A DNA stretch of 64,000 nucleotides from Jeotgalibacillus haloalkalitolerans (GTDB lineage Bacteria; Bacillota; Bacilli; Bacillales; Jeotgalibacillaceae): positions 90,519 through 154,518 of the forward strand of contig NZ_JAXQNN010000007.1 of the NCBI RefSeq assembly GCF_034427455.1. Direction: 5' to 3'. The position numbers and the translations under genes were made by a program. Position 1 is the stretch's first letter. Every line of letters begins with the position of its first letter. Below are positions 16,127 through 24,966 of the stretch, piece after piece. The notes under the pieces were generated by a model. It ran no database searches and was not told the DNA's origin. It saw only the letters and a program-made list of their open reading frames with translations.

Positions 16127-16205
16127 AATAAACGCTTTGTTAAATGTTATTGTTGTTTCTGCACAGCTGGAGCGAAAATCAACAGCCAACTTTAATAAAG
16201 CTTAA
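16127..16205. repeat. end-only remnant of the dispersed palindrome family
   Basis: In reverse complement, this reads as the left flank of the 58.7 kb copy (CTTTATTAAAG..GCTGTTGATTTTCGCT) joined directly to its right flank (CAGCTGTGCAGAAACAACA..TTAACAAAGCG). The roughly 100-base GC-rich core is missing. See the matching finding. Confidence 0.6.
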
Positions 16206-16318
16206 ATAAAAGTAAAAAAACACGCCCAAGAGAATGAGCGTGAAATAAATAAAAAAATTAAATTTTATGATGCTAATATCACTAGCTTTATCAAAGAGTA
16301 ATGAATATCTGAGAAACC

Positions 16319-17386
16319 CTATCCATTATGATATTTATACATCCAAAGCACACCTGACTTCAGCAGTCGTGCAATACGGCCTGTTACGGTGCGGTCTGCA
16401 AGGTAGGCGAATCCCTGTTTTTTACCGAGTGAGCCCATAAAGCCTTTCAGCTTAATTTTAGGCATCTGCTCCGGCAGCTCTTCGTTTTTCCAGCGAGCAA
16501 GGAGCACTTTGACAATCTGCTCTGCCTGTTCCTCAGCAAGCTGCGCGCTTGGTGCGAATGGAAGGCTTGCACAGTCACCGACAACATAGACGTGCTCGTT
16601 ATCCGGCAGGTTATGGTACTGCGAGAGAACGACGCGGTTTGATGAATCTTTCTCACCAGGCAGGTCACGCACGACTTTCACGGGCTGGATGCCGGCCGTC
16701 CACACACATACGTCAACCGGAATCTGTTCTTCGTGGTTATAAAGCATGGTAGGTTCAACCTTTGTAATGTTCGAGTTGCTGACAACTTCAACATTGTTGG
16801 CATCAAACCACTTTTGTACATAGTTACTCAGACGCTGAGGGAAGGCAGGAAGAATACGTTCTCCGCGGTCAAAGAGTTTAATCTTGAGGTCTTCGCGGCT
16901 TTCACGCAGTTCACTTGCAAGTTCAATCCCGCTCAGTCCTGCTCCTACTACACCAACAACTGATCCTGAAGGAAGATTTGACAGGCGTTCATAGGTCGCT
17001 CTTGAACGCTGAATGGATTGAATGCTGTACGTGTGCTCATCTGCACCAGGTACATTGTGGTATTTATCCTCACATCCTAATCCAACAACAAGATCATCGT
17101 AATGAACTTCAGTGTTATCTTCAAGAATGACGCGGCTTTCTTCAGTATCAATTTTCGCTACTGAACCGTATTTTACTTCCAGGCGTTCATGTTCAGGAAA
17201 GCTTACACGAACTTCCTGATCTGAAGCAGTACCAGCTGCCAGCGCATAATACTCAGTTTTCAGACAGTGATATGGTGTCCGGTCGATTAATGTAATTTTT
17301 ACGTCTTCAGGCAGCTTATCCGGCAGTAGTCGCAGTAACACGCGCATATTGCCGTAGCCTCCACCTAATAATACTAAGTGTTTCAT
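16319..17386 (-). CDS. yutJ: type II NADH dehydrogenase-like flavoprotein YutJ
   Basis: The 355-residue protein starts at ATG 17386 (MKHLVLLGGGYG), behind GAGAGGGC. It has the FAD-binding GGGYGNMR motif at the N terminus and an NAD-binding VVGVVGAGLSGIELA motif in the middle, plus the late GDCASLPFAPSAQLAEEQA block of pyridine nucleotide-disulfide oxidoreductases. It is related to YumB but shorter. From memory YutJ is a regulator/paralogue of uncertain role rather than the main respiratory NDH-2. It is divergent from yuzB. Confidence 0.88.
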   Translation of the reverse strand: MKHLVLLGGGYGNMRVLLRLLPDKLPEDVKITLIDRTPYHCLKTEYYALAAGTASDQEVRVSFPEHERLEVKYGSVAKIDTEESRVILEDNTEVHYDDLVVGLGCEDKYHNVPGADEHTYSIQSIQRSRATYERLSNLPSGSVVGVVGAGLSGIELASELRESREDLKIKLFDRGERILPAFPQRLSNYVQKWFDANNVEVVSNSNITKVEPTMLYNHEEQIPVDVCVWTAGIQPVKVVRDLPGEKDSSNRVVLSQYHNLPDNEHVYVVGDCASLPFAPSAQLAEEQAEQIVKVLLARWKNEELPEQMPKIKLKGFMGSLGKKQGFAYLADRTVTGRIARLLKSGVLWMYKYHNG

Positions 17387-17620
17387 GGATAGCCCTCTCT
17401 TTACAGTAAGCATATTGGTAGGTAAGCACTTTCAATATGATCATACTTACACAATGTGTTTGATCATTACGTTTACATTCATTAAAAAGTATATCGGAAT
17501 AAAGGTCTTAGTACAATCATATTAAGAGATTTCTTTCACAAACTTGTCATGAAAAAGAGCAGGATCATTGACGAACTTTATTGAAGACGTTACATTTGAA
17601 GTGAGTATGAGGTGATAAAA

Positions 17621-17857
17621 ATGAAACCAATTATAGAGTTTTGTATTAGTAATATAGCAAGTGGATCACAGGAGGCATTTGAAACGCTCGAGCGTGACCC
17701 GAACCTTGATGTGATTGAGTACGGCTGTACAAGCCACTGCGGGATTTGTGCAGCAGCGATGTTTGCAATCGTTAATGGGGAGCTTGTTGAAGCAGACACG
17801 CCGAAAGAACTGGTAGATGCTGTATATGAGTTTCTTGAGGAAAATCCAATGTTTTAA
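17621..17857 (+). CDS. yuzB: YuzB family protein (DUF1450)
   Basis: The 78-residue protein starts at ATG 17621 behind GAGGTGAT. It shows C8 in IIEFCISN and the cysteine-rich block [20 protein letters not shown], both diagnostic of YuzB/DUF1450. A metal- or thiol-related role is likely; function is not established. It sits next to yutJ as in B. subtilis. A palindromic repeat starts five bases after the stop codon. Confidence 0.9.
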   Translation: MKPIIEFCISNIASGSQEAFETLERDPNLDVIEYGCTSHCGICAAAMFAIVNGELVEADTPKELVDAVYEFLEENPMF

Positions 17858-17862
17858 TAAAA

Positions 17863-18029
17863 GGCTTTGTTAAAGTAGGCTGTTGATTTCCGCTTCAGGG
17901 GGACGCTTTCCGTGGCCGGGCGGTGAGCCAGCAGGCTTCGCCTAGGCCTCACACGTCCCTTCCTGCGAGCCGCCCCCTTACGCTCCAATCAACTGCTTTG
18001 GAGAAACAACAATGGACTTTAACAAAGCG
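17863..18029. repeat. dispersed imperfect palindrome with extended terminal inverted ends, copy D
   Basis: The outer ends GGCTTTGTTAAAGT and ACTTTAACAAAGC are inverted. Inside lie CTGTTGATTTCCGCTTCAGG and CGCTCCAATCAACTG, then the family cores GGGGGACGCTTTCCG and GCCGCCCCCTTACGC. With copies C and E it shows the full element architecture. It lies between yuzB and a terminator. Confidence 0.88.
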
Positions 18030-18066
18030 AAAAAAGAAGCTGATTTGATTCAGCTTCTTTTTTATG
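18030..18066. terminator. bidirectional terminator
   Basis: AAGAAGCTGA/TCAGCTTCTT hairpin with A6 on the left and T6 on the right. It serves the minus-strand DUF2225 gene and anything reading out of yuzB. Confidence 0.8.
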
Positions 18067-18082
18067 GACTGTTTCTTTTCTA

Positions 18083-18763
18083 TTATGCATTACGCTCTTC
18101 TCTGTACAGCTGCCATCTTTCTTTTGCCATATGCACCATTTTCCGGTCAGTTGAGCTGTGCTGTCTTTCGATAATTTTTGAGAAATGTCTTGTTGCATCA
18201 TCATCTTCACCAAGACGCAGCGAAAGCTCGGCAATCAGGTATAGTACACGTTCTGTTGTGATCTGAGAACCTTTATAATCCTCTTTTGAATACGCTGATT
18301 TATAGGCTTCTACAGCAAGCCGCTGAAATCGCTGCTCCTGTTCAGCGTCCCTTCCGCGGAACAGCCAGGAGAGTCTCAGGTAAAGTCCCGCCAGTGTAAT
18401 GCTCTTTTCCCTTTTCATCACAGCGATATAAATCGCCAGCTTATAGGCCTTAATGGCATCCTCAATCGAACGCTCACCTGAATAATCGAGATGCTGCCAG
18501 TGCTTTGAAATCTTTTCTTCAATTTCCTCTTTACCACCGGGAGGGAAATAAGGGGCAAAGTCATCAGTGAACGAATAGCCGCATTCCGGACAGACATGTA
18601 CATGATACAGATTCGGGTTTAATGAATCATTCTCATAAATCGGCATCAGGTCTGTACTGTGCTCTTTGGCACGGACAAACCGGCCCCTGATTTTTGTTGT
18701 TTTAAATGTCTGATTACACAATCCGCAGGTGATGTGCTTTTGATAAAGCGGGGTAATTTCCAT
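18083..18763 (-). CDS. DUF2225 family zinc-ribbon/TPR-like protein
   Basis: The 226-residue cytosolic protein has two CxxC pairs near the N terminus (TCGLCNQTF at 12-20 and VCPECGYSF near 57-65), which probably bind one zinc ion. Helical repeats follow (SIEDAIKAYKLAIYIAVM, LAGLYLRLSWLFRGR, AYKSAYSKEDY) resembling TPRs. This is the layout of DUF2225. Function is not known. It starts at ATG 18763 behind GGAGGTG, and is divergent from yutM. Confidence 0.87.
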   Translation of the reverse strand: MEITPLYQKHITCGLCNQTFKTTKIRGRFVRAKEHSTDLMPIYENDSLNPNLYHVHVCPECGYSFTDDFAPYFPPGGKEEIEEKISKHWQHLDYSGERSIEDAIKAYKLAIYIAVMKREKSITLAGLYLRLSWLFRGRDAEQEQRFQRLAVEAYKSAYSKEDYKGSQITTERVLYLIAELSLRLGEDDDATRHFSKIIERQHSSTDRKMVHMAKERWQLYREERNA

Positions 18764-18988
18764 GATGAAACACCTCCAGGTAGTTCTATATACTCTGATA
18801 ACCTATATCAATGCTTTAATTATACCCTTAAAATAGGACTTTTGAAACAAATTTATCAGAAAATTTAAAAGTAGAGGGATTTACAGGGATGAGGGCACAA
18901 TATAATGAAACAACCTGATTCCAATCGGTTGAGTACAGCGTGAATTAGCGATATACTAAAATCAGTTAAAAACGTTGGAGGTGCTGAA

Positions 18989-19351
18989 ATGGCAAATGTA
19001 ATCAAATTATCAGAAGCTGCAGCGCTTCAGGTGAAAGATATGATGAAGCAGGCTGAAGAGGAAGATGCATATCTTCGCGTAGCTGTAAAAGGCGGCGGGT
19101 GCAGCGGATTATCTTATGGAATGGGCTTTGAACATGAACTTGGTGAAACCGATAAAATAGAGGAACACCACGGAATTCAGGTACTTGTAAACAAAGACGA
19201 CGCTGATATATTGAATGGAACTGAAATTGATTATAAGCAGTCACTGATGGGTGGCGGTTTTACAATTGAAAATCCGAATGCAATCGCATCATGCGGCTGT
19301 GGATCTTCATTCAGAACAGCGACGAAGACAGGTACACCTGAGAATTGTTAA
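18989..19351 (+). CDS. yutM: HesB/IscA-type iron-sulfur cluster assembly protein YutM
   Basis: The 120-residue A-type carrier has the three conserved cysteines: C38 in GGGCSGLSYG, and C102 and C104 in SCGCGSSF. These proteins bind and pass Fe-S clusters to apoproteins. The start ATG 18989 follows TTGGAGGTG at good spacing. It stands alone with its own terminator, in a neighbourhood that also contains yutI. Confidence 0.92.
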   Translation: MANVIKLSEAAALQVKDMMKQAEEEDAYLRVAVKGGGCSGLSYGMGFEHELGETDKIEEHHGIQVLVNKDDADILNGTEIDYKQSLMGGGFTIENPNAIASCGCGSSFRTATKTGTPENC

Positions 19352-19355
19352 TATT

Positions 19356-19393
19356 AAAAAAATCGCCGGCGCTTATGCCGGCGATTTTTTTAT
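19356..19393. terminator. terminator of yutM
   Basis: AAATCGCCGGC pairs with GCCGGCGATTT around GCTTAT, followed by seven T. The T tract runs into the stop codon of the facing minus-strand gene. Confidence 0.9.
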
Positions 19394-20037
19394 ATACCTT
19401 TTAAAGCCTCTTTAATCGGCTGATCTCCATTCACCAATTCAATTGTTTTATGATGAAGATTAGTACAGAGAATGGATTCCACCAGTACTGTGGCGACATC
19501 CTCACGTGTGATTTCACCCTCACGATGCTTCATTTCTTCTGATACATCAATTTTATCTGTTGCTTTGTCATCCGTTAAGGCACCCGGACGCACAATTGTG
19601 TAATTCAGCCCGCTTTGTTTTAAGTGAACGTCTGCATCATGTTTTGCCTGCAGGTAATGATGGAACGTATCGCTGTCTCCTGCGATTGACGGGTCGTCTG
19701 CACCCATCGAGCTTAGCATAATGAACCGCTCAATACCTTTTTCCTTGGCAAAGTCGACAGCCTTGATTGCACCATCACGGTCAACAGCCGTTGTCTTATC
19801 AGTTCCGGTATCAGGTCCTGAACCTGCAGCAAAAATGACTGCATTGACATCTTCAAACGCATAGTTGAAGGCCTGTTCCAGGTCTGCAATAATCGGCCTT
19901 GCACCGAGATCCTCCATCTCTTTGGACTGTTCGGATTTCCGGATCATTGCTTTTACAAGATGCTGTTCACTCTCAGCAAGCTTCTTCACTGCCATTCGTC
20001 CAGTCGTTCCATTTGCACCAATTACGAGTACATGCAT
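19390..20037 (-). CDS. NAD(P)-binding SDR-like oxidoreductase (YhfK/atypical SDR)
   Basis: The 215-residue protein starts at ATG 20037 (MHVLVIGANGTTGRMAVKKL), behind TTGGAGAGTG. The NmrA/atypical-SDR dinucleotide motif GANGTTGRM is at residues 7-15, followed by FAAGSGPDTG, MLSSMGADDPS and the YTIVRPGALTD block typical of NAD(P)H-binding family members such as YhfK. There is no full classical SDR YxxxK. The substrate is unknown. Confidence 0.85.
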   Translation of the reverse strand: MHVLVIGANGTTGRMAVKKLAESEQHLVKAMIRKSEQSKEMEDLGARPIIADLEQAFNYAFEDVNAVIFAAGSGPDTGTDKTTAVDRDGAIKAVDFAKEKGIERFIMLSSMGADDPSIAGDSDTFHHYLQAKHDADVHLKQSGLNYTIVRPGALTDDKATDKIDVSEEMKHREGEITREDVATVLVESILCTNLHHKTIELVNGDQPIKEALKGI

Positions 20038-20105
20038 GGTATCACTCTCCAAAAATTAGTTGATACTCTATATCATACCCTGGCAGAATTTTGCTAAACG
20101 AATGA

Positions 20106-21104
20106 TCAACTGAACATAGACGTACTGTGCATTGGCTGCACGCGTGCTTTTGGATCAATTGAAGCCTTGGCATTATTAACAGCTGTCGGTGCTTCACCGA
20201 ATCCTGAAGCGATCAGCTTTACTTTCCCGTCATACGTACACACATCACCTGCTGCGTAAATGCCTGGAATATTCGTTTCCATCCGTGAATTTACAACAAT
20301 TGAATTTTTCTCAATCTCAAGCGTCCATTCTTTAATCGGACCAAGAGAAGAGACAAAGCCGTAATTCACGATTAAGTGATCAAAGTTCAGTACGGTTGTT
20401 TCTTCTTCCTTCGCTTTTTGCAGCGTCAGTGACTGAATGACATCATTCATTGTCTGGTAACCGACAGGCACATAAGGTGTCATCACGTTTACACTGGACT
20501 GCTTCAACTGCTCAACGCTTGCTTCATGTGCGCGGAATGTATCGCGTCTGTGAACGAGTGTAACTGATTTGGCCACCGGCTCAAGCATCAGTGCCCAGTC
20601 AACTGCTGAGTCACCGCCGCCTAACAGCACGACATCCTGATCTTTGAAGTTTGAAAGATCTTCTATAAAGTAATGAAGATTTTTCTCTTCAAAATCATTC
20701 AATCCATCCAGGTTTAATTTTCTCGGCTGGAATGCGCCGTTACCTGCAGTAATAATGATGGTTCTTGTATAATGAACTTCTTCCGGCGTCGTCAGGACAA
20801 ATACACCGTCCTCACGCTTTTCAACGTGTGTAACTTCCTGACCCAGACGGATTTCGGTATCAAAGCGTGACATTTGAGCGGTTAAGTTATCAACCAGCTC
20901 CTGTGCTTTTACTTTCGGAAAACCTGCAACATCATATATATATTTATCAGGATATAAAGCAGTCAGCTGTCCGCCAAGATGCGGAAGACTTTCAATCAGC
21001 TTTACACTTGCCTGGCGCATACCGCCGTAAAAAGCTGTAAATAAACCAACCGGACCGCCGCCTATCACCGTAATATCATAAACCGAAGTATCTTCTTTCA
21101 TCAT
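20106..21104 (-). CDS. yumC: ferredoxin/flavodoxin-NADP+ reductase YumC
   Basis: The start is ATG 21104 or the adjacent ATG 21101, behind GTGGAGGGATC; about 332 residues. The thioredoxin-reductase-like fold shows FAD motif [16 protein letters not shown], the NADP motif [15 protein letters not shown] and the C-terminal YAAGDVCTY block. It lacks the CxxC of thioredoxin reductase, which identifies the YumC-type FNR. The enzyme passes electrons between NADPH and ferredoxin or flavodoxin in the cytoplasm, for instance for Fe-S and fatty acid desaturation reactions. Confidence 0.92.
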   Translation of the reverse strand: MMKEDTSVYDITVIGGGPVGLFTAFYGGMRQASVKLIESLPHLGGQLTALYPDKYIYDVAGFPKVKAQELVDNLTAQMSRFDTEIRLGQEVTHVEKREDGVFVLTTPEEVHYTRTIIITAGNGAFQPRKLNLDGLNDFEEKNLHYFIEDLSNFKDQDVVLLGGGDSAVDWALMLEPVAKSVTLVHRRDTFRAHEASVEQLKQSSVNVMTPYVPVGYQTMNDVIQSLTLQKAKEEETTVLNFDHLIVNYGFVSSLGPIKEWTLEIEKNSIVVNSRMETNIPGIYAAGDVCTYDGKVKLIASGFGEAPTAVNNAKASIDPKARVQPMHSTSMFS

Positions 21105-21240
21105 GAGATCCCTCCACAAAACCTGATTTGCATGTAGTGTACCACATCATTCTATACAATAACCTTTCACGAGGTTCTGAAGATGCACTTTTCAGACTTT
21201 TGGATGAAGACACAAAGTTTTCAGATTTTATCATAAAACC

Positions 21241-21269
21241 TTGAAATAAGAAGAAAAAAAGAATATGAT
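21241..21269 (+). promoter_or_regulatory. promoter upstream of yumB
   Basis: TTGAAA at 21241-21246 and TATGAT at 21264-21269 with a 17-base spacer. Predicted start near 21276 gives a leader of about 125 bases. Confidence 0.65.
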
Positions 21270-21310
21270 GGTCTAAGATAAAGAATCAATAGAAGAAGTA
21301 TGGTGTTCAT

Positions 21311-21331
21311 TTTCGTGAACAATTTCACAAT
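21311..21331 (+). promoter_or_regulatory. Rex-like operator upstream of yumB
   Basis: CGTGAA-CAAT-TTCACA is one mismatch from the known Bacillus Rex core TGTGAA-N4-TTCACA and is flanked by T and A as in the consensus. Rex senses NADH/NAD+ and represses NADH dehydrogenase in B. subtilis. The site overlaps the arm of another inverted repeat, TGTTCA/TGAACA at 21304-21321. Confidence 0.55.
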
Positions 21332-21402
21332 CTTTTATAAGGGCAAGCGTTGCTGCCTTAAAAGCATCGTAATCTCATATTAAAAAGGTGGAAGTGATCC
21401 AA

Positions 21403-22617
21403 TTGAAAAGACCAACAGTGGTTGTTTTAGGAGCAGGATACGGCGGATTATCCGTTATTACTAAACTTCAGAAGCTTGTGAATGCAGACGATGCAGATAT
21501 TATTCTTGTGAATAAGAATGATTACCATTATGAATCAACATGGCTGCATGAAGCAGCAGCAGGTACAATGTCTCCGGATGCAGTGCGCTATGATATCGGC
21601 GGCGTGCTTGATAAAGGTAAAGTAAACTTTGTACAGGCAACTGTTGAAAATATTGATACAAAAGCTCAGAAAGTCATCACAGACCGTTCTGAAATCAGCT
21701 ATGACTACCTTGTAGTCGGCCTTGGTTTCGAAGGCGAAACGTTCGGAATCCCTGGCTTGAAAGAGCACGCTTTCTCTATAGCTAACGTGAAAGCTGCACG
21801 CCAGATCCGTGACCACATTGAATATCAGTTCGCAACTTACAGCCTTGAAGAAGTAAAAGATCCTTCAAGACTGACAATTATCGTAGGTGGCGCAGGCTTC
21901 ACAGGAATTGAATTTCTTGGAGAACTTGCTGACCGTCTTCCGGAGCTATGTGAAGAATACGATGTAGATCCTAAAGCAGTTCGTATTCTTTGTGTTGAAG
22001 CTGCACCAATGGTTCTTCCAGGGTTTGACGAAGAGCTTGTTGAATATGCAGTGAACTACCTGAAGAGTAAAGGGATCGAATTCTCAATCGGAACACCTCT
22101 TACAGAAGCAACGCCAGAGGGTGTGAAGATTAAAAAAGGTGAAGATGTATTCGAAGAAATTCCTGCAAAAACAGTTGTATGGGCTGCCGGCGTTCGCGGT
22201 AACTCAATCATTGAAAAAGCAGGCTTTGAAAATATGCGTGCCCGCATCAAGGTTGATCCGGACCTTCGCGCACCTGGACACAACAACGTATTCATCGTTG
22301 GAGACTGCGCACTAATGATCAATGCACAGACAGAACGTCCATACCCGCCAACAGCACAGATCGCAATGCAGCAAGGTGCACACACTGCACACAACCTGGT
22401 TGCACTGTTCAAGGGTGAAGAGCTTGAGCCATTCACGCCTGATCTGAAAGGTACAGTATGCTCACTAGGTGAAAATGAAGCAATCGGCGAAGTATTCGGC
22501 CGTAAAATTACAGGTAAAAAAGCTGCTATGATGAAAAAAGTCATCGACAACCGTGCATTATACATTCTCGGTGGTCCTGGCCTTGTATTCAAAAAGGGTA
22601 AGCTGAACATGTTTTAA
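21403..22617 (+). CDS. yumB: type II NADH dehydrogenase (NDH-2) YumB
   Basis: The product is a 404-residue membrane-associated flavoprotein. I chose TTG 21403 ([20 protein letters not shown]) as start because AAAGGTGGAAGTGAT lies just upstream and family members begin at this point; GTG 21388 is an alternative. The FAD motif GAGYGGL and NAD motif [17 protein letters not shown] are clear, as are GDCALM and the C-terminal hydrophobic/basic segment. It oxidises NADH and reduces menaquinone without pumping protons. A Rex-like site upstream suggests redox control. Confidence 0.92.
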   Translation: MKRPTVVVLGAGYGGLSVITKLQKLVNADDADIILVNKNDYHYESTWLHEAAAGTMSPDAVRYDIGGVLDKGKVNFVQATVENIDTKAQKVITDRSEISYDYLVVGLGFEGETFGIPGLKEHAFSIANVKAARQIRDHIEYQFATYSLEEVKDPSRLTIIVGGAGFTGIEFLGELADRLPELCEEYDVDPKAVRILCVEAAPMVLPGFDEELVEYAVNYLKSKGIEFSIGTPLTEATPEGVKIKKGEDVFEEIPAKTVVWAAGVRGNSIIEKAGFENMRARIKVDPDLRAPGHNNVFIVGDCALMINAQTERPYPPTAQIAMQQGAHTAHNLVALFKGEELEPFTPDLKGTVCSLGENEAIGEVFGRKITGKKAAMMKKVIDNRALYILGGPGLVFKKGKLNMF

Positions 22618-22618
22618 T

Positions 22619-22648
22619 AAAAAGAGCAGCTGCGGCTGCTCTTTTTCT
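22619..22648 (+). terminator. terminator of yumB
   Basis: AAAGAGCAGC/GCTGCTCTTT hairpin with TTTTTC tail. Confidence 0.85.
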
Positions 22649-22667
22649 ACATATAAGGGGTGTAGTC

Positions 22668-23150
22668 ATGAAAAGGGGAAAAGTATGGCTGGGCGCTGCG
22701 GGCGTCATTGAAAACAGTAAAGGCGAATGGCTCGTCGTCAAGAAAAAGTACGGCGGTCTAAAAGGAAAATGGTCTATTCCGGCAGGGTTTGTGGAAGAAG
22801 GGGAAACAGCAGATCAGGCAGCCGTCAGAGAAGTGAAAGAAGAAACAGGCATCACAGCAGAAGTGATTAAAGTAGCCGGCTTCAGGAGCGGGGTGCTGAA
22901 GGATACGATCAGTGATAATATGATTATATTTGTTATGAAAGCAGTGGATGAATCTGAGGCGCTGCAGGTTCCTGAAGAGGAGATCGCAGAGGCGGCGTGG
23001 ATTGAAAAGAGTGAGCTTAGGAATCATCCGGATGTATCTTCTATGATCCCGGTGATGATTGATCATGAAGAAGCAGCGACGCTTGAAATCAACCGTGATT
23101 CAAACCCTGGCGATCAATTTGGTTATACGAAGTATCATTTGTTTTTCTAA
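22668..23150 (+). CDS. Nudix hydrolase
   Basis: The 160-residue protein has a complete Nudix box at residues 40-62 (G-x5-E-x7-REVKEETG-I), with the catalytic REVKEE at 54-59. Nudix enzymes cleave nucleoside diphosphates linked to another group. The start ATG 22668 follows AAGGGGTGTAGTC. The KYGGLKGKWSIPAGFVE approach to the box is like MutT/ADP-ribose-type members, but the substrate cannot be read from the sequence. Confidence 0.9.
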   Translation: MKRGKVWLGAAGVIENSKGEWLVVKKKYGGLKGKWSIPAGFVEEGETADQAAVREVKEETGITAEVIKVAGFRSGVLKDTISDNMIIFVMKAVDESEALQVPEEEIAEAAWIEKSELRNHPDVSSMIPVMIDHEEAATLEINRDSNPGDQFGYTKYHLFF

Positions 23151-23393
23151 GGCTAACTTTAATCATGCAGTCCCTGGGTTGGAGAAACTTTGAATTCAAC
23201 GTTTCTATAGACCAATTGTGAACAAATTGCGAAATTCACCCACAGTTCTAAATTTTCTGATAATTAAAGAAAAAGGAAGAAACGGGTTAATGTATTCGCT
23301 TTCATGCGCTTTTTTCACCAAATTTGCTGCTTTTCAGCTCTAAAGTGTCCGTGCTATAGTACTCTCAATACATCAGAAGAGAGGGTGCTTCAT

Positions 23394-23501
23394 ATGAAGA
23401 AACAGACAAATTGCAGCTATTGTGCTGGTAAAGGATATTTTCAATTAAGACTAGGTGGATCAGAAACCTGCCCTAACTGTGGAGGGGAAGGTAAAAAATA
23501 G
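23394..23501 (+). CDS. yuiA: YuiA-like small zinc-finger protein (35 aa)
   Basis: A 35-codon gene below usual length limits. It encodes MKKQTNCSYCAGKGYFQLRL plus GGSETCPNCGGEGKK: two CxxCxGxG units (CSYCAGKG, CPNCGGEG) as in the DnaJ central zinc finger. The GYFQL..GGSETC middle resembles, from memory, B. subtilis YuiA, and the following genes are yuiB and yuiC. ATG 23394 follows GAGAGGGTG. A terminator (23513-23540) follows. Confidence 0.8.
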   Translation: MKKQTNCSYCAGKGYFQLRLGGSETCPNCGGEGKK

Positions 23502-23512
23502 ATGATACAAGA

Positions 23513-23540
23513 GCCGGGTGCATATGCATCCGGTTTTTTT
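23513..23540 (+). terminator. terminator of yuiA
   Basis: CCGGGTGCAT/ATGCATCCGG hairpin followed by TTTTTTT. Confidence 0.85.
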
Positions 23541-23607
23541 CTGGTTTGAGAGGGGGTGCTTTTTTGATATTTTAGCCCGGAGACCAGGGAATGTAATGAA
23601 CGGATAT

Positions 23608-23721
23608 GTCATCAAAAACCCTGAAAAGCTGTCAGTGTGCGCGTTGATTACATCAAGAATCCGGGTGTATCGCTACAACTTCATCGTGGATTGCTACATC
23701 CTAGCCGGAAACAGCGACAAG
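23608..23721. repeat. phased 21-base degenerate array (GCTACA/WTCA type)
   Basis: The clearest copies are GCTACA at 23672, GCTACA at 23693 and GCGACA at 23714, exactly 21 bases apart. Upstream, TCA trinucleotides at 23612, 23632 and 23653 continue the 20-22 base pitch. Spacer sequence is unrelated between units. The apparent reading frame over 23518-23763 lies on this array and has no ribosome binding site. This is the weakest of the five arrays. Confidence 0.5.
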
Positions 23722-23836
23722 TGCACGCGCCAGCCCTGTACTAACTTTGTGTCATCAAATTGAACGTTAATACACGAGCATTGCACTGGATTCCCAAGTG
23801 ATGTACACTGTTCTAGTGAACATGGAGGTGTATCAT

Positions 23837-24163
23837 TTGGCTTCGTTTGGATTGGCTGAACTTTTAATTTCAATGATGCTGTTTCTGATCTTATTTTTTG
23901 GAATCGGCTTTTTATTAAATATGTTACTACGTATGACATGGATCATGGCAGTGATTTATCCAGTCATTACAATTTTAATTGTCGATGAAGTCAGATTCAT
24001 CGAGTATTTTCGTGAACCGGGAGATTCTTTTTCTGCACTCGGGACCCGATTTGTTTCGCTGGCACCAGCGGATATTTTAATATTATCAAGCGGTATGGCA
24101 GGCGCTATCATTGCAGGACTTGTAATGATTTGGCTCCGTAAGCAGGGTTACCGAATGTTCTAA
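23837..24163 (+). CDS. yuiB: YuiB family membrane protein
   Basis: TTG 23837 is chosen as start because GGAGGTG lies at proper spacing; ATG 23822 is an alternative. The 109-residue product has three hydrophobic segments (near residues 10-35, 36-52 and 80-100), with EYFREPGDSFSALGTRFVSL between them. Sequence and position between yuiA and yuiC match YuiB, a small membrane protein of unknown role. Confidence 0.82.
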   Translation: MASFGLAELLISMMLFLILFFGIGFLLNMLLRMTWIMAVIYPVITILIVDEVRFIEYFREPGDSFSALGTRFVSLAPADILILSSGMAGAIIAGLVMIWLRKQGYRMF

Positions 24164-24192
24164 AGCTCCCCGGATAAGGTGGAGCTTTTTTA
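24164..24192 (+). terminator. terminator of yuiB
   Basis: AGCTCC/GGAGCT hairpin with T6 tail. Confidence 0.75.
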
Positions 24193-24284
24193 ATTGTCAG
24201 TCAATTCAAAGGATTAGGTCTATCGTCATCAATGATTAATCTTTGTCATATAGGGAATATGTAATTTTGGAAGGAGTAGATGTA

Positions 24285-24923
24285 ATGTCTAAATTAGTAA
24301 AAGTATCTGCAGGGATAATTCTTGCAGGGCTTGCTTCGTTATTTTTTACGCAGGAAAACAAAGCAGCAGCAGAAGGATGGTCCATTGCGTTGCCATCTGA
24401 AGAAATGGTGCCCGTTGTTGAAGATATGAGAATGTTACAGGACAGAGAGCTGTCTTTAACATCAAAAACACTTTCAAGCGAGGATGCGGCGTTTAAACTG
24501 CTTGCCTCTAAAGTAAAAGGCAATGAAGAGAAAGCTGTGCCGAGACATGTAGTGGACAACCCATCAAAAACTGTTACAGCTACAGGTTACACTGCCGGAA
24601 TAGAATCAACAGGAAAAGAGCCTGGTGATGACCTCTACGGAATTACGTTTTCTGGTATTGAAGTAAAAAGAGATCTTTACTCAACGATCGCAGCTGACCC
24701 AAAAGTGTTTCCGATTGGAACAGTGATGTTTATTCCGGGATACGGTTATGGTGTTGTAGCAGATACAGGAAGTGCAATTAAAGGAAACATCATAGATCTG
24801 TATTTTGATACAGTAGATGAAGTGTTTAATGAGTGGGGCAAGCAGAAGGTTGAAGTATACGTACTGAAGGAAGGCGACGGTACGCTGACTGAAGAGGAGT
24901 TTGCAGAATTAAATAATCAATAA
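24285..24923 (+). CDS. yuiC: 3D domain muralytic protein YuiC
   Basis: The start is ATG 24285 behind GGAAGGAG; the product has 212 residues. A signal peptide or anchor covers about residues 1-30 ([20 protein letters not shown]). The C-terminal 3D domain shows [14 protein letters not shown] and three aspartates in the blocks [20 protein letters not shown] and [11 protein letters not shown]. YuiC-type 3D proteins act as lytic transglycosylases on the cell wall, linked to survival or outgrowth. A bidirectional terminator follows. Confidence 0.9.
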   Translation: MSKLVKVSAGIILAGLASLFFTQENKAAAEGWSIALPSEEMVPVVEDMRMLQDRELSLTSKTLSSEDAAFKLLASKVKGNEEKAVPRHVVDNPSKTVTATGYTAGIESTGKEPGDDLYGITFSGIEVKRDLYSTIAADPKVFPIGTVMFIPGYGYGVVADTGSAIKGNIIDLYFDTVDEVFNEWGKQKVEVYVLKEGDGTLTEEEFAELNNQ

Positions 24924-24966
24924 TAAAAAGTGTCACGCTCTATTTTTGAAGCGTGACACTTTTTTA
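24924..24966. terminator. bidirectional terminator between yuiC and the BtuF-like gene
   Basis: AAAAGTGTCACGC pairs with GCGTGACACTTTT, with A and T runs at both edges. The minus-strand gene's stop codon is at its right edge (24964). Confidence 0.9.

Noticed and set aside
23518..23763. 81-codon frame after yuiA
   Set aside because: It starts in the yuiA terminator and runs over the array; no ribosome binding site.
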